The position numbers and the translations under genes were made by a program. DNA of 64,000 nt from Dyadobacter arcticus. GTDB taxonomy: Bacteria > Bacteroidota > Bacteroidia > Cytophagales > Spirosomataceae. A model generated the notes under the pieces. That model searched no databases. It worked only from the letters and a program-made list of their open reading frames with translations, and was not told the origin of the DNA. Positions 1 through 8,140 of the stretch are shown here, in pieces; position 1 is the first letter of the stretch, and every line of letters starts with the position of its first letter. The DNA is taken from contig NZ_JAASQJ010000004.1 in NCBI RefSeq assembly GCF_011762185.1, forward strand, positions 62,001 to 126,000, read 5' to 3'.

Positions 1-685
1 TGGGATGCCACATGGGTGCACCAAGCTTTCCCGTGGTGGTCAGGAAAAGTTTTTCTTTCCCGGAAGCCTCACGTAAGGAAGTCTCCATCATGTAAATGCC
101 AGGCGCAGAGGTACGTTCCGAAACATAACTCAATCTGGATCCGTCGGGCGAGAAGGCTGGGAAATAATCATTGCCCTGATCATGCGTGAGTTGCGTCAGC
201 TTGCCACTTTCGGGTTCAAGTTGCCAGATATCGTAATTGCCACTCCTGTCTGACGAGAAAACGAGCTTTTTGCCATCGGGTGACCAATACGGTTCGCGGT
301 CATCAAAGGTGCCAAATGTAAGCTGAACCGGCGCGCCGCCATTTTTATCAACAGAATAAATGTGAAAGTTACCATCCCAGAATGCCTGAAATGTAATTTT
401 TGAACCATCTGGCGACCATACCGGCTGACGGCAATCGCCCAGTTCGTCGGTTAACGCCTTGGCATTGCTGCCGCTCACAGGAATAGTGAAAATAGTCCCC
501 TGTAAGTCCATCGCAATTGTCTTCTTATCAGGCGAAAGTGCAATTGCGATGTTGGTACCTTCCGTAAGCGTTACTTTTAAGGAATCGGTCCTTGTGTTAG
601 CGGCCGTAGTATTGATATTCAGTCCAACCAAACCAATGCAGGCGAAAGTCAGGAATACTGTTTTAATTTTTCGAGAGAAGGTCAT
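1..685 (-). CDS. Secreted PD40/TolB-type beta-propeller protein, N-terminal 228 residues (truncated by window edge)
   Basis: The reading frame is open from an ATG at 685 to the window edge, giving 228 residues of a longer protein. A signal peptide covers about residues 1-25 (MTFSRKIKTVF, then a hydrophobic stretch to TTAA). It is followed by repeated WSPDG / FSPDG blades (VWSPDGSKITF, YWSPDGKKLVF, AFSPDGSRLSY) typical of PD40 repeats, so it folds as a periplasmic beta-propeller. In Bacteroidota the arrangement LSPDKKTIAMDLQG followed by PD40 blades often begins a roughly 1000-residue protein with a C-terminal amidohydrolase domain; that part is outside the window, so the enzyme assignment is inference. 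The other end of the gene cannot be seen. Confidence 0.8.
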   Translation of the reverse strand, partial: MTFSRKIKTVFLTFACIGLVGLNINTTAANTRTDSLKVTLTEGTNIAIALSPDKKTIAMDLQGTIFTIPVSGSNAKALTDELGDCRQPVWSPDGSKITFQAFWDGNFHIYSVDKNGGAPVQLTFGTFDDREPYWSPDGKKLVFSSDRSGNYDIWQLEPESGKLTQLTHDQGNDYFPAFSPDGSRLSYVSERTSAPGIYMMETSLREASGKEKLFLTTTGKLGAPMWHP

Positions 686-841
686 CCGGCTTATTTCTTA
701 TAGAGTAGGTTTATAAAGATAAGCCCCTGACTTGTCGAAAAGACCCAATTTCAGCAGATTTTTTCAGCGGAACTAGCGACGTACTTAACAACCGGCATAA
801 CTATCATGTGGTGTTAGAATGAACCGGGAAAATCCTTCAAC

Positions 842-906
842 GAAACATCGCTGTTCTTTTTTGAAACATCTCTGTTCCTCTCAAAAATAGAGAGCAGCTA
901 CTTTTG
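842..906 (+). promoter_or_regulatory. Composite operator-promoter, copy 1 (tandem 21-bp-spaced repeats plus TACTTTTG)
   Basis: Two direct repeats start at 842 (GAAACATCGCTGTTC) and 863 (GAAACATCTCTGTTCC), 21 bp apart, i.e. on the same helix face. TCAAAA follows at 881 and a Bacteroidota -7 box TACTTTTG at 899-906. The distances (21, 36 from the second repeat to the -7 box, 18 from TCAAAA to the -7 box) are identical in the copies at 4031 and 7637. It lies 92 bp before the hybrid kinase gene at 998. AraC is known to bind direct repeats spaced 21 bp at araI, so the AraC domain of the adjacent regulator is the obvious candidate binder (inference). Confidence 0.8.
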
Positions 907-917
907 AGAGGATCGTC

Positions 918-1001
918 ATGAATCTGCGCAACCCCGTCACCCGTATACGCGTATCCCAAGATGAAGTGATCCTGATTCCCAGACTACATCTACCGCCATG
1001 A
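918..1001 (+). other. Possible 27-codon upstream reading frame coupled to the hybrid kinase start
   Basis: An ATG at 918 opens a 27-codon frame (beginning MNLRNPVTRIRVSQDEV) whose TGA at 999-1001 overlaps the ATG of the kinase gene at 998 in an ATGA arrangement. It begins only 12 bases after the -7 box, so it would be the first start codon on the transcript. The overlap suggests translational coupling, but a frame this short may be chance, and no family is recognised. Confidence 0.3.
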
Positions 1002-3991
1002 AAAATAGTAATCTTTATTGCCTTCTGCTATGGATCTTTTTGTTTGCCTTTTCCGCCGAAGCGCAGCAAAACCAGGCCAAAGTGCTGGAAGAAAAGCTTT
1101 CCCGCACACCAGCGGATACCAACAGAGTCAATTTATTGCACCATTTGTCCTATCAATACTATATATGGGGCGGTGATCAGGAAAGAATTAAAATGTATGC
1201 TGACGAGTGTTTGCAATTGTCCATCAAACTGCATCATACCTACGGTATTGCATTGGCGTATAATGCATTGGGCAGATACTATTTTAAAACCAATCAGAAC
1301 CAGCAGGCCCTGATGCATTTTGAAAAGGCCCTGAAATTTTATCAGCTGGTAGGGCGAAAGTTAGGCCTTGCCGTTATTTATAGAAGTATCGCCATGGTGA
1401 ACCAGGATATGGGAAATTTCGCCAAATCCATGGAATATTACTTAAAAAGCATCCGCATCGGGGAAGAGATCCAAAACCAGGAGATTATTGGCAATACGTT
1501 TCAGACCATTGGCTTACTGATGCTGGATCAAAAAAAATACGACGATGCCCTTTGCTACCTTTTTCAAGCATTATCCATTCATCAAAAACTAAAAGATGAC
1601 AGAAGCAAGGCTATTACATTGAATGCGATCGGGCTGGTGTGTCAGGAACGCAGGCAATATGCCAGGGCCTTGCATTACCTGAACCGGTCGCTGAGGCTTT
1701 CTGACTCGCTCGACCTGCCACAAATCAGGGTTACCAGCTACAACAGTTTGGGCGCAGTGCTTTTTTTTCAGAAACGGTATGATCATGCTTTCGGCTATTA
1801 CGAAAAAGCGCTGAACCTGGCCGCGCCACAGAGTTATCAGAAGCCAATGAGCATTGCCATGGATGGCATGGCTGATGTTTATCTGAAAAAGAATAATACT
1901 GCCGAAGCCATCTACTATTACCAAAAATCTCTGGAAATCGCAGAGGCAGCCGAGCTGATTAAACAGAAAATTGAGGCGCACGAGGGATTAATGACCGCTT
2001 ATGCTACTTCCGGTGATTATCAACGCGCCTATCTTCATCAATCGAATGTATTGTCATTGAAGGATTCAACATTTACGAAGGAAAACGACAACAAAATTGC
2101 CCAGCTGGAAGCCTCATATGAAGTTGAGAAAAAGCAGGCGGAAATAGTGCTTCTTCATAAAGACCAGCAACAGGCCAAACTCGTTAGAAATGCGATTTTG
2201 GCGGGTTTATTGGCTTCTCTTGTCATTATTGGCCTGGTTGTAAACCGGCAACGGCTAAAAAACCGGCAGAACCGGCTGCTTTTTGCAAAAAGCGAAGAGA
2301 TCACTGGTAAAAATATCCAGTTGGAACAACAGGCAAAGCAATTACAAAAACTCAGTCAGGTAAAATCAAATTTCTTTGCCAATATCTCGCACGAATTCCG
2401 GACCCCTCTTACGCTGATCCTGGCACCTATGGAGAAATTGCTGACAGGCAATCTGGAAAGTGGGCAGGCAAAAGGCTATTATCAGCTGATTGATCGCAAT
2501 GCCCGGCAATTACTCCACCTCATCAACCAGCTGCTGGATTATTCTAAGCTGGAAGCCGGTTCATTGAAAGTAAAGCTGATCCGCGGAGATGTCAATCAGA
2601 GAATGAAAGCGACCACATTTGCATTCTTTTCCCTGGCCGAAAGCAAACAAATTCACCTTCATTTTCGCTCCGAATTCAAAAGCATCCAAGCGCTTTTTGA
2701 CCCAGATTTGTTGGATAAAATTCTTAATAATCTACTGTCCAACGCCTTTAAGTTTACGCCGCCCGAAGGTCATGTAACCGTGAGCGTCGCTTTGTTGAAC
2801 ACGCCTGATGCCGCGCAATCGCCTGCCAGGCAGACAAACCGAAGCCTGGAAATTACAGTAAGAGATACCGGCATAGGCATCCAGGAGAAGCAACTGGACC
2901 AAATATTCGACCGGTTCTTTCAGGTGGAGGGAACTCAGGTTGTTGAGCAACAGGGGACGGGAATTGGCCTCGCGCTGGTGAAGGAGCTTGTCAATCTGCA
3001 CAATGGTACGATTTCCGTTAAAAGTGAGGTAGGGCAGGGTACCCGATTCGCGGTTCATCTGCCTTTGGCCGAGTGTAGCTTCGAGATCAAACAATTGGTG
3101 GATCAGCCTAAAACTGAGTCAAGCTTTGGATGGTTTAAAGAACAAGCAAATGGGCATTTTGCGCTTCCTGTCTTACCGCTTCATGTTGAGCAGAATAATC
3201 AAAAACCGCTGATGCTAATGGTGGAAGACAATGCTGAAGTAAGGGAATTTATAGGCCGCAGTTTTCTGGAGAATTTTCGGGTAATCGAAGCTTCAGATGG
3301 TGTGGAAGGATTAAAAATAGCCCAGAAAGAGATTCCGGATATTATTATTACTGACCGTATGATGCCGCTGATCGATGGTGTTGAGTTTTGCCGGCAATTG
3401 AAAAACGATGAGCGGACCAGCCACATTCCCTTGATCATGCTCACCGCCAAAGCCTCTGAAACCAGTAAAATCGAAGGGTTGAAAATTGGCGCGGATGATT
3501 ACATCCTCAAACCATTTAATCTGTTGGAGTTGAAAATAAGAGTGGAAAATCTAATCGAACAGAGAAAGCAGCTCAGAGAACGATTTACCCGGGAAGTGAG
3601 GTTACAGCCCAAAGATATTGCGATCAGCTCGGCGGATGAGGTATTTTTTCAACGTGCAATCCGGGTCATTGAAGAGCATATGGCCGACACAGACTTCAGT
3701 GTCGAAACATTTGTGAGTAAAGTGGGTATGAGCCGGGTGCAGGTGCATCGTAAGCTGAAAGCCCTCACCAATCAATCTACCAGTGAATTTATCCGTTCCA
3801 TCCGTTTGAAAAGAGCGGCGTCTTTGCTGGAACAACATTACGGCAGTATTGCTGATGTGATGTACGAGGTAGGGTTCAATAACGTGTCGTATTTCGCCAG
3901 CAATTTTAAGAAAATGTATGGCGTCAACCCCAGCGAATATCAGCCTTATGCTACGGCTCAGGCCGAGCGGGCCAATTCGAAGAGCAAATAA
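998..3991 (+). CDS. Hybrid two-component regulator: periplasmic TPR sensor, histidine kinase, receiver, AraC output
   Basis: One 997-residue polypeptide carries a whole signalling pathway. Residues 1-22 are a signal peptide (ends SAEAQ); about 40-370 are TPR repeats that would face the periplasm; a membrane segment lies near 397-420. A HisKA domain has the phospho-acceptor His465 in SHEFRTPLTL. The HATPase domain has its N box near 575-585, DTGIGI at 623 and GTGIGLALV. A receiver domain has phospho-acceptor Asp786 (IITDRMMP), and an AraC-type double helix-turn-helix fills about 890-985 (SIADVMYEVGFNNVSYFASN). It differs from classic polysaccharide-utilisation HTCS proteins in having TPRs rather than beta-propeller Reg_prop repeats as sensor. 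Its own promoter holds the same tandem operator found before the lipoprotein and TonB genes, so autoregulation is likely (inference). Confidence 0.93.
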   Translation: MKNSNLYCLLLWIFLFAFSAEAQQNQAKVLEEKLSRTPADTNRVNLLHHLSYQYYIWGGDQERIKMYADECLQLSIKLHHTYGIALAYNALGRYYFKTNQNQQALMHFEKALKFYQLVGRKLGLAVIYRSIAMVNQDMGNFAKSMEYYLKSIRIGEEIQNQEIIGNTFQTIGLLMLDQKKYDDALCYLFQALSIHQKLKDDRSKAITLNAIGLVCQERRQYARALHYLNRSLRLSDSLDLPQIRVTSYNSLGAVLFFQKRYDHAFGYYEKALNLAAPQSYQKPMSIAMDGMADVYLKKNNTAEAIYYYQKSLEIAEAAELIKQKIEAHEGLMTAYATSGDYQRAYLHQSNVLSLKDSTFTKENDNKIAQLEASYEVEKKQAEIVLLHKDQQQAKLVRNAILAGLLASLVIIGLVVNRQRLKNRQNRLLFAKSEEITGKNIQLEQQAKQLQKLSQVKSNFFANISHEFRTPLTLILAPMEKLLTGNLESGQAKGYYQLIDRNARQLLHLINQLLDYSKLEAGSLKVKLIRGDVNQRMKATTFAFFSLAESKQIHLHFRSEFKSIQALFDPDLLDKILNNLLSNAFKFTPPEGHVTVSVALLNTPDAAQSPARQTNRSLEITVRDTGIGIQEKQLDQIFDRFFQVEGTQVVEQQGTGIGLALVKELVNLHNGTISVKSEVGQGTRFAVHLPLAECSFEIKQLVDQPKTESSFGWFKEQANGHFALPVLPLHVEQNNQKPLMLMVEDNAEVREFIGRSFLENFRVIEASDGVEGLKIAQKEIPDIIITDRMMPLIDGVEFCRQLKNDERTSHIPLIMLTAKASETSKIEGLKIGADDYILKPFNLLELKIRVENLIEQRKQLRERFTREVRLQPKDIAISSADEVFFQRAIRVIEEHMADTDFSVETFVSKVGMSRVQVHRKLKALTNQSTSEFIRSIRLKRAASLLEQHYGSIADVMYEVGFNNVSYFASNFKKMYGVNPSEYQPYATAQAERANSKSK

Positions 3992-4030
3992 CCCTTTTCA
4001 TTCTGCATTTCTACACGAAAAGTTTTAAGG

Positions 4031-4095
4031 GAAACATATCCGTTTTTCTTTGAAACATCTGTGTTCCACTCAAAAAGAGCCCCCCGCTACTTTTG
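4031..4095 (+). promoter_or_regulatory. Composite operator-promoter, copy 2
   Basis: Direct repeats start at 4031 (GAAACATATCCGTTTT) and 4052 (GAAACATCTGTGTTCC), 21 bp apart, followed by TCAAAA at 4070 and the -7 box TACTTTTG at 4088-4095. The leader to the lipoprotein ATG at 4156 is about 55 nt and includes a short imperfect hairpin at 4099-4122. The geometry is the same as in the copies before 998 and 7364. Confidence 0.8.
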
Positions 4096-4155
4096 ATTCA
4101 GATTCATGGCCAATGAAATCTGAGTTTCATCTTTTTTTTATCCTAATTTTTTAAA

Positions 4156-4707
4156 ATGAAAAAATCATTAAGTAATCAAGTATTAGCCACGACGAAAGTT
4201 TCAGGCCGGAAATTAGCAGAATGCCTTGTGTTAGGCATGGCCATTTTCTCAGCGAGCATTTTATTTTCTGGCTGCAAGGAAGATTCTAAGGATGACCAGG
4301 AACCGGTATTAGACCAGGAGCTCAGTAAGCTTCACATTGCAGTTGCGCCTTTTGCAGATCTCGAAAAGGCAAAGAAGGCGGGATATGATACGGATGTGAC
4401 GGGATATCGTACACAAATGGGACATCACTATCTGAATGCCGGATTGTTGGACGACAAGTTTGAAATAGACAAACCGGAACTGATGTTATACGCGCCTTAT
4501 GGCAACGAGCCGATGAAGTTTGTGGCGGTAGAATATGCGCAACCCATCAAGGATATAAAAAATCCACCAGCTGTTCCCGAAGGATTTACCGGCAAGGATG
4601 ATAAATGGGAAATCAATACTGAATTTAACTTATGGACGCTCCACGTCTGGACTGAATTGGACAACGAGAACGGCGTGTTCGCCCCGCATAATCCGAAATT
4701 GAAGTAA
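4156..4707 (+). CDS. Secreted lipoprotein of unknown function in the hybrid-regulator regulon
   Basis: The 183-residue product has a long N-terminal region ending in a lipobox (ILFSGC, Cys near residue 40), so it is probably an outer-membrane or periplasmic lipoprotein. The mature part has an acidic linker (KEDSKDDQEPV) and then a compact domain of about 135 residues with conserved-looking blocks MGHHYLNAGLLDD, ELMLYAPYG, KFVAVEYAQP and LHVWTELDNENGVFAPHNP. I recall similar blocks (MGxHYxN, LxVxEP, HVWLW..NPxGxFxxxNP) in secreted proteins of unknown function from several phyla; this is recollection, not a search. The His-rich motifs could bind a ligand or metal. It shares its promoter design with the upstream kinase and the convergent TonB receptor, so it may be the surface partner of that receptor (inference). 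Confidence 0.85.
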   Translation: MKKSLSNQVLATTKVSGRKLAECLVLGMAIFSASILFSGCKEDSKDDQEPVLDQELSKLHIAVAPFADLEKAKKAGYDTDVTGYRTQMGHHYLNAGLLDDKFEIDKPELMLYAPYGNEPMKFVAVEYAQPIKDIKNPPAVPEGFTGKDDKWEINTEFNLWTLHVWTELDNENGVFAPHNPKLK

Positions 4708-4711
4708 AATA

Positions 4712-4770
4712 AAAAATAGGGGAAGGACTTACAAAGTCTTCAAGACTTGGCAAGTCATTCCCCTATTTTT
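4712..4770. terminator. Bidirectional terminator between convergent lipoprotein and TonB genes
   Basis: A perfect 13-bp stem pairs AAAAATAGGGGAA (4712-4724) with TTCCCCTATTTTT (4758-4770). The A-rich left and T-rich right flanks make it usable from both strands, as expected between the convergent stops at 4707 and 4773. The loop contains a second palindrome at 4726-4756. Confidence 0.8.
4726..4756. repeat. Dispersed palindrome (GACTT...AAGTCTT/AAGACTT...AAGTC), copy A
   Basis: The inner palindrome pairs GACTTACAAAGTCTT (4726-4740) with AAGACTTGGCAAGTC (4742-4756) around one base, with a 3-bp mismatch in mid-stem. A close relative with the same GACTT-NNN-AAGTCTT design lies at 18989-19021. 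Here it is nested inside the terminator stem. Confidence 0.6.
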
Positions 4771-4772
4771 AT

Positions 4773-7364
4773 TTAAAAATTAAAATTAACCCGCGCGAAG
4801 ATATACCTTCCATTCACGCCCATCTGCTGAACACGCCGAGAATAGACAAACCTTCCAAGGCTGACATTCCCTGAATGTGTATGCCTGTCCTGATAAACAT
4901 CAAATACGTTATTTGCCCCAATCGAAAGGTTAATGCCTTTTAACAGATCGTAATTCAAGGCAATGTCGGTTACGATTTTCGCCCCAAATGTCTGGTCCAG
5001 CGATTCTTTCTTGGTAGTCAAAGTGTTGACAGGCCAGGAATCCGGTTTGGTAGGATCAATGGTTGGGTCCCAATAAGAAACTTCGCCAAAGCGCACGCCG
5101 CGCAGCATTACCCCGAATTTCCCTGTTTTGTAATTGATGGTCAGGCTTTGCTTGTTTTTAGGGCTGGCGATTTCAAAACGGCTTAAATCCTCCCGGTTGA
5201 AATAAGTGTTGACCTGATTGGTTTCCTCCAAAATAGGGGACGCGTGAATGATAGGTTTGTCGCTTGCATCTTTCTTAACTTTATTTTGAATGAATGTCCC
5301 TGCCAAAACTGCCCTTATAGATTGACTTGTTCCAAATTTAGTATTGTAAGATAAAACGCCTTCTAATCCCCGGGATCGGGTATCAACGGCATTGGAAAAG
5401 AAATTAGCGGTTGTAGCATTGGCCGCCGCTAGTTGAGCTTTTAATGCTGCATTGCTCCCGTCATTGAAATTATTAGTCAATACAATGCGGTCGTCAATGT
5501 CGATCTGGTAAGCGTCCAAAGTCAGTTCAAATGCATTGTTGATCTGGATTGTAGTTCCTACGGTAAAACTTTGGGAAGTTTCCTGCTTCAATTTTGGGAT
5601 ACCCAGGATTTCGGCTGGTTTGCTGTCGTTGGTAAATGTCCCGCTTTCCTGGGCAACCTGCTGACCGTTTTGTGTTACGAACAATGTATTGGTTTTGGCA
5701 TAGTACCGCTGTTGCAGCGAAGGTGCGCGGAAACCGCTACTGGCCGAGGCGCGTAATGCAATGCCGTCTGTGATCTTGTACCGGGTGGCAACTTTGTAAT
5801 TCAATGTATTGCCAAAATCCGAAAAATTCTCAAAGCGCAATGCAGCGCTCAAAACCCAGGCTTTGGTAATGTCCTGTTCCACGTCAATGTAACCTGCCAC
5901 GCTGTGACGGGAATGGGAGCCGGCATTTTGAGGGAAGAAACCTGAAAAAACCTGCGCGCCTGCCGCAACCCCGGCAGCAACGTCATAGTTTTTATAAGAA
6001 GCTTCTTCACCGGCTGTAATCGTGTATTTATCAGTTCGCTGTTCCGCACCAACCGCAATATTTAATCCATACAAAACATCGAACTTTCTGCCTAAATCCA
6101 GGTTGATTGTATTTTGGGAAAACGCATTTCCTCCTGCATCAAACGTGGTTTGCAATTTGCCGGCCGCTACTGCCTGGGTATAGTTGACGGAATTTGAAAT
6201 CTCATAGTCGAAATCGTTTTTGCCAAATGTGTTACTCAGATCAAATTTCCATTCCCCCAATTTGCCACGAATGCCCGCTGCCGCCGAAATGTCGGTCACG
6301 TCGCTGTTGATCTCAGGAAGAAAACCATTGGGATAAAGAGCGAGCACATTGGTCCGGACAGCCGCTGGGACGCCATTGGGATAGCGATAAAACCCGGCTG
6401 CATTGCCCTTTTTGTTATTATATCCGCCAAATGCATAAATTTCAATGTTGGTTGAAACCGGAATATTTGCATTCAAAACCACGCCGCCACCGTTGACCTT
6501 CGAATTTCCAATCCGCATATCGAAATCTTCGCGGGTGAGGCCCTTTTCGCTGAGCAGCGCGTCGTCGACCACTTTTCCACCGACGGCTGGGAAAATCTGG
6601 CCTGTGTATGTACCAGTCCGGTTGGTTGCTTCCCGGTTTACATATTCACCTGTAATGTTCAGAAAGCCTTTTTGGCCGATTTTGAGCCCATAATTCAAAC
6701 CGACCTGCGCAGTCCCTCCGTCGGAAGTTTTGACAGAAGCATTCTTACCATTGTTGAGGATATAGTTTTTATCATAACTGGTTGCATTCTGACCGTAAGA
6801 AACGTTACCGCTCAACCCAGTGCGGGTTTTTAAAATGATGTTGATAACCCCTGCAATAGCATCGGAGCCATATTGGGCGGCAGCGCCGTCCCTGAGTATT
6901 TCTATTTTATCGACCGCTGTTGCGGGAATTGCATTCAAATCGGTGCCGACTGTTCCGCGATTAACGGTCCCATTAACATTGACCAATGAAGACTGGTGCC
7001 TTCTTTTTCCATTTACTAAAACCAAAACCTGATCGGGACCGAGACCACGCAGCTGGGCCGGATCAATGTGGTCGGTACCATCAGAAATGGTTTGCCGGGA
7101 CGATTGGAAGGATGGCGCAATGTAAGTCAGGATCTGATTAATATCGACCTGGCCAATGTTGTTGGTAATTTGTGAAATTGGGATGATATCTACAGGTACG
7201 GGGGAGTCTATACGCGACCGTCCGCCACCGCGTGAACCTGTCACGACAATTTCACTAAGATTTCGGGTCGAGTCTGCCGGAAATGTGCCGTCGCCATTTG
7301 TCCCTTGTGAGAATGCGGATAAAGTAGCGGCAAGCACTACGAATAGTGTTAATGATTTTTTCAT
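4773..7364 (-). CDS. TonB-dependent outer membrane receptor
   Basis: An 863-residue outer-membrane protein with a signal peptide at residues 1-20 (ends LSAFSQ). A plug domain follows at about 40-170, with the conserved stretch LRGLGPDQVLVLVNGKRR and EILRDGAAAQYGSDAIAGVI, then a beta-barrel of about 650 residues ending in the aromatic residue of ARVNFNF. It has no N-terminal carboxypeptidase-like domain and no SusD neighbour, so it resembles stand-alone iron-complex-type receptors more than SusC; its substrate cannot be read from sequence. It is convergent with the lipoprotein gene and transcribed from the third copy of the shared operator-promoter (7573-7637), leaving an unusually long leader of about 200 nt. 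Confidence 0.93.
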   Translation of the reverse strand: MKKSLTLFVVLAATLSAFSQGTNGDGTFPADSTRNLSEIVVTGSRGGGRSRIDSPVPVDIIPISQITNNIGQVDINQILTYIAPSFQSSRQTISDGTDHIDPAQLRGLGPDQVLVLVNGKRRHQSSLVNVNGTVNRGTVGTDLNAIPATAVDKIEILRDGAAAQYGSDAIAGVINIILKTRTGLSGNVSYGQNATSYDKNYILNNGKNASVKTSDGGTAQVGLNYGLKIGQKGFLNITGEYVNREATNRTGTYTGQIFPAVGGKVVDDALLSEKGLTREDFDMRIGNSKVNGGGVVLNANIPVSTNIEIYAFGGYNNKKGNAAGFYRYPNGVPAAVRTNVLALYPNGFLPEINSDVTDISAAAGIRGKLGEWKFDLSNTFGKNDFDYEISNSVNYTQAVAAGKLQTTFDAGGNAFSQNTINLDLGRKFDVLYGLNIAVGAEQRTDKYTITAGEEASYKNYDVAAGVAAGAQVFSGFFPQNAGSHSRHSVAGYIDVEQDITKAWVLSAALRFENFSDFGNTLNYKVATRYKITDGIALRASASSGFRAPSLQQRYYAKTNTLFVTQNGQQVAQESGTFTNDSKPAEILGIPKLKQETSQSFTVGTTIQINNAFELTLDAYQIDIDDRIVLTNNFNDGSNAALKAQLAAANATTANFFSNAVDTRSRGLEGVLSYNTKFGTSQSIRAVLAGTFIQNKVKKDASDKPIIHASPILEETNQVNTYFNREDLSRFEIASPKNKQSLTINYKTGKFGVMLRGVRFGEVSYWDPTIDPTKPDSWPVNTLTTKKESLDQTFGAKIVTDIALNYDLLKGINLSIGANNVFDVYQDRHTHSGNVSLGRFVYSRRVQQMGVNGRYIFARVNFNF

Positions 7365-7572
7365 ACTTGATTGTTTATTTGTGGATAATTAAAATGAAAG
7401 GTGAGCTCCCGAGTCAGGAGGATATTGAGCAGAAAAGGGGTGGGGATTCCGGTTAAAAATGATTATTGGCCGGAACAGGGAATTCATGCACTTCATGTAC
7501 CAGTATCAAATTCATTTAGAATAGCTTTGTTGCTGACAAGTGTTTCGGATTCACCAAAGGACAAATCCGAAA

Positions 7573-7637
7573 CAAAGGTAGATGCGGGCAATTTTTGATA
7601 GGAACACAGATGTATCAAAGAAAGACAGAGATGTTTC
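7573..7637 (-). promoter_or_regulatory. Composite operator-promoter, copy 3 (TonB receptor gene)
   Basis: Read on the minus strand, direct repeats begin at 7637 (GAAACATCTCTGTCTT) and 7616 (GATACATCTGTGTTCC), 21 bp apart. TCAAAA follows at 7598 and the -7 box TACCTTTG at 7580-7573. The 36 bp from second repeat to -7 box and 18 bp from TCAAAA to -7 box equal those in the other two copies. The element starts within 6 bp of the end of the OsmC gene, and its leader to the TonB start at 7364 is about 200 nt with no riboswitch that I recognise. Confidence 0.8.
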
Positions 7638-7642
7638 TTTGA

Positions 7643-8125
7643 TCAACTTTTGATTGAACGGAGTTTACTTATTGGGTTATGATGAATGGGAAAATTGACG
7701 GAGTTGGCAATAAAACAGAATTCGTTTGCCTTTTGATGTAGATCCATGGATTTTTCGATCATGGACGCGTTTTCAACCGTCACAATGGGGTTTAATGTTA
7801 CTTCTTTAAATTTCCCGCTGCCGTTAGCACCTTCAATCATAATCGCTGTGGCGCTATCCTCATAGTCGAGGACCACAACGCCTGCCTCGGCGCATAAATG
7901 CAGATACCAAAGCATGTGGCAGGATGAAATAGAGGCAATCAACAAACCTTCCGGGTTATGTCTATTCCTATCACCGCGAAATGCAGGATCCGACGACCCT
8001 AAAATCTCGGGTTTATTTTCAACCCTGATGACATGGCTTCGCTCATACGATCTGTAATCCGAAGTTCCGGTGCCCAAATTGCCCGTCCATTCGACGGTGA
8101 GTTCGTAATGATGTTCTTTGGCCAT
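7643..8125 (-). CDS. OsmC/Ohr family protein
   Basis: A 160-residue cytoplasmic protein of the OsmC fold, thiol peroxidases that reduce organic hydroperoxides. Cys69 in SISSCHMLWYLHLC and Cys137 in NEFCFIANSVNFP sit 68 residues apart, matching the catalytic cysteine pair of the family; Cys78 is an extra nearby thiol. NPEGLLIASISSCH is the usual first helix. It is 15 bp downstream of the ACT-domain gene and probably cotranscribed with it. Both diverge from the ArsR-type regulator at 8605, which may control them (inference). Confidence 0.9.
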   Translation of the reverse strand: MAKEHHYELTVEWTGNLGTGTSDYRSYERSHVIRVENKPEILGSSDPAFRGDRNRHNPEGLLIASISSCHMLWYLHLCAEAGVVVLDYEDSATAIMIEGANGSGKFKEVTLNPIVTVENASMIEKSMDLHQKANEFCFIANSVNFPIHHNPISKLRSIKS

Positions 8126-8140
8126 TGTTTATTATTAAAT

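Noticed and set aside
7365-7572. Riboswitch in the long TonB leader
   Set aside because: I looked for recognisable core motifs of common riboswitches and saw none; kept only as an open question.
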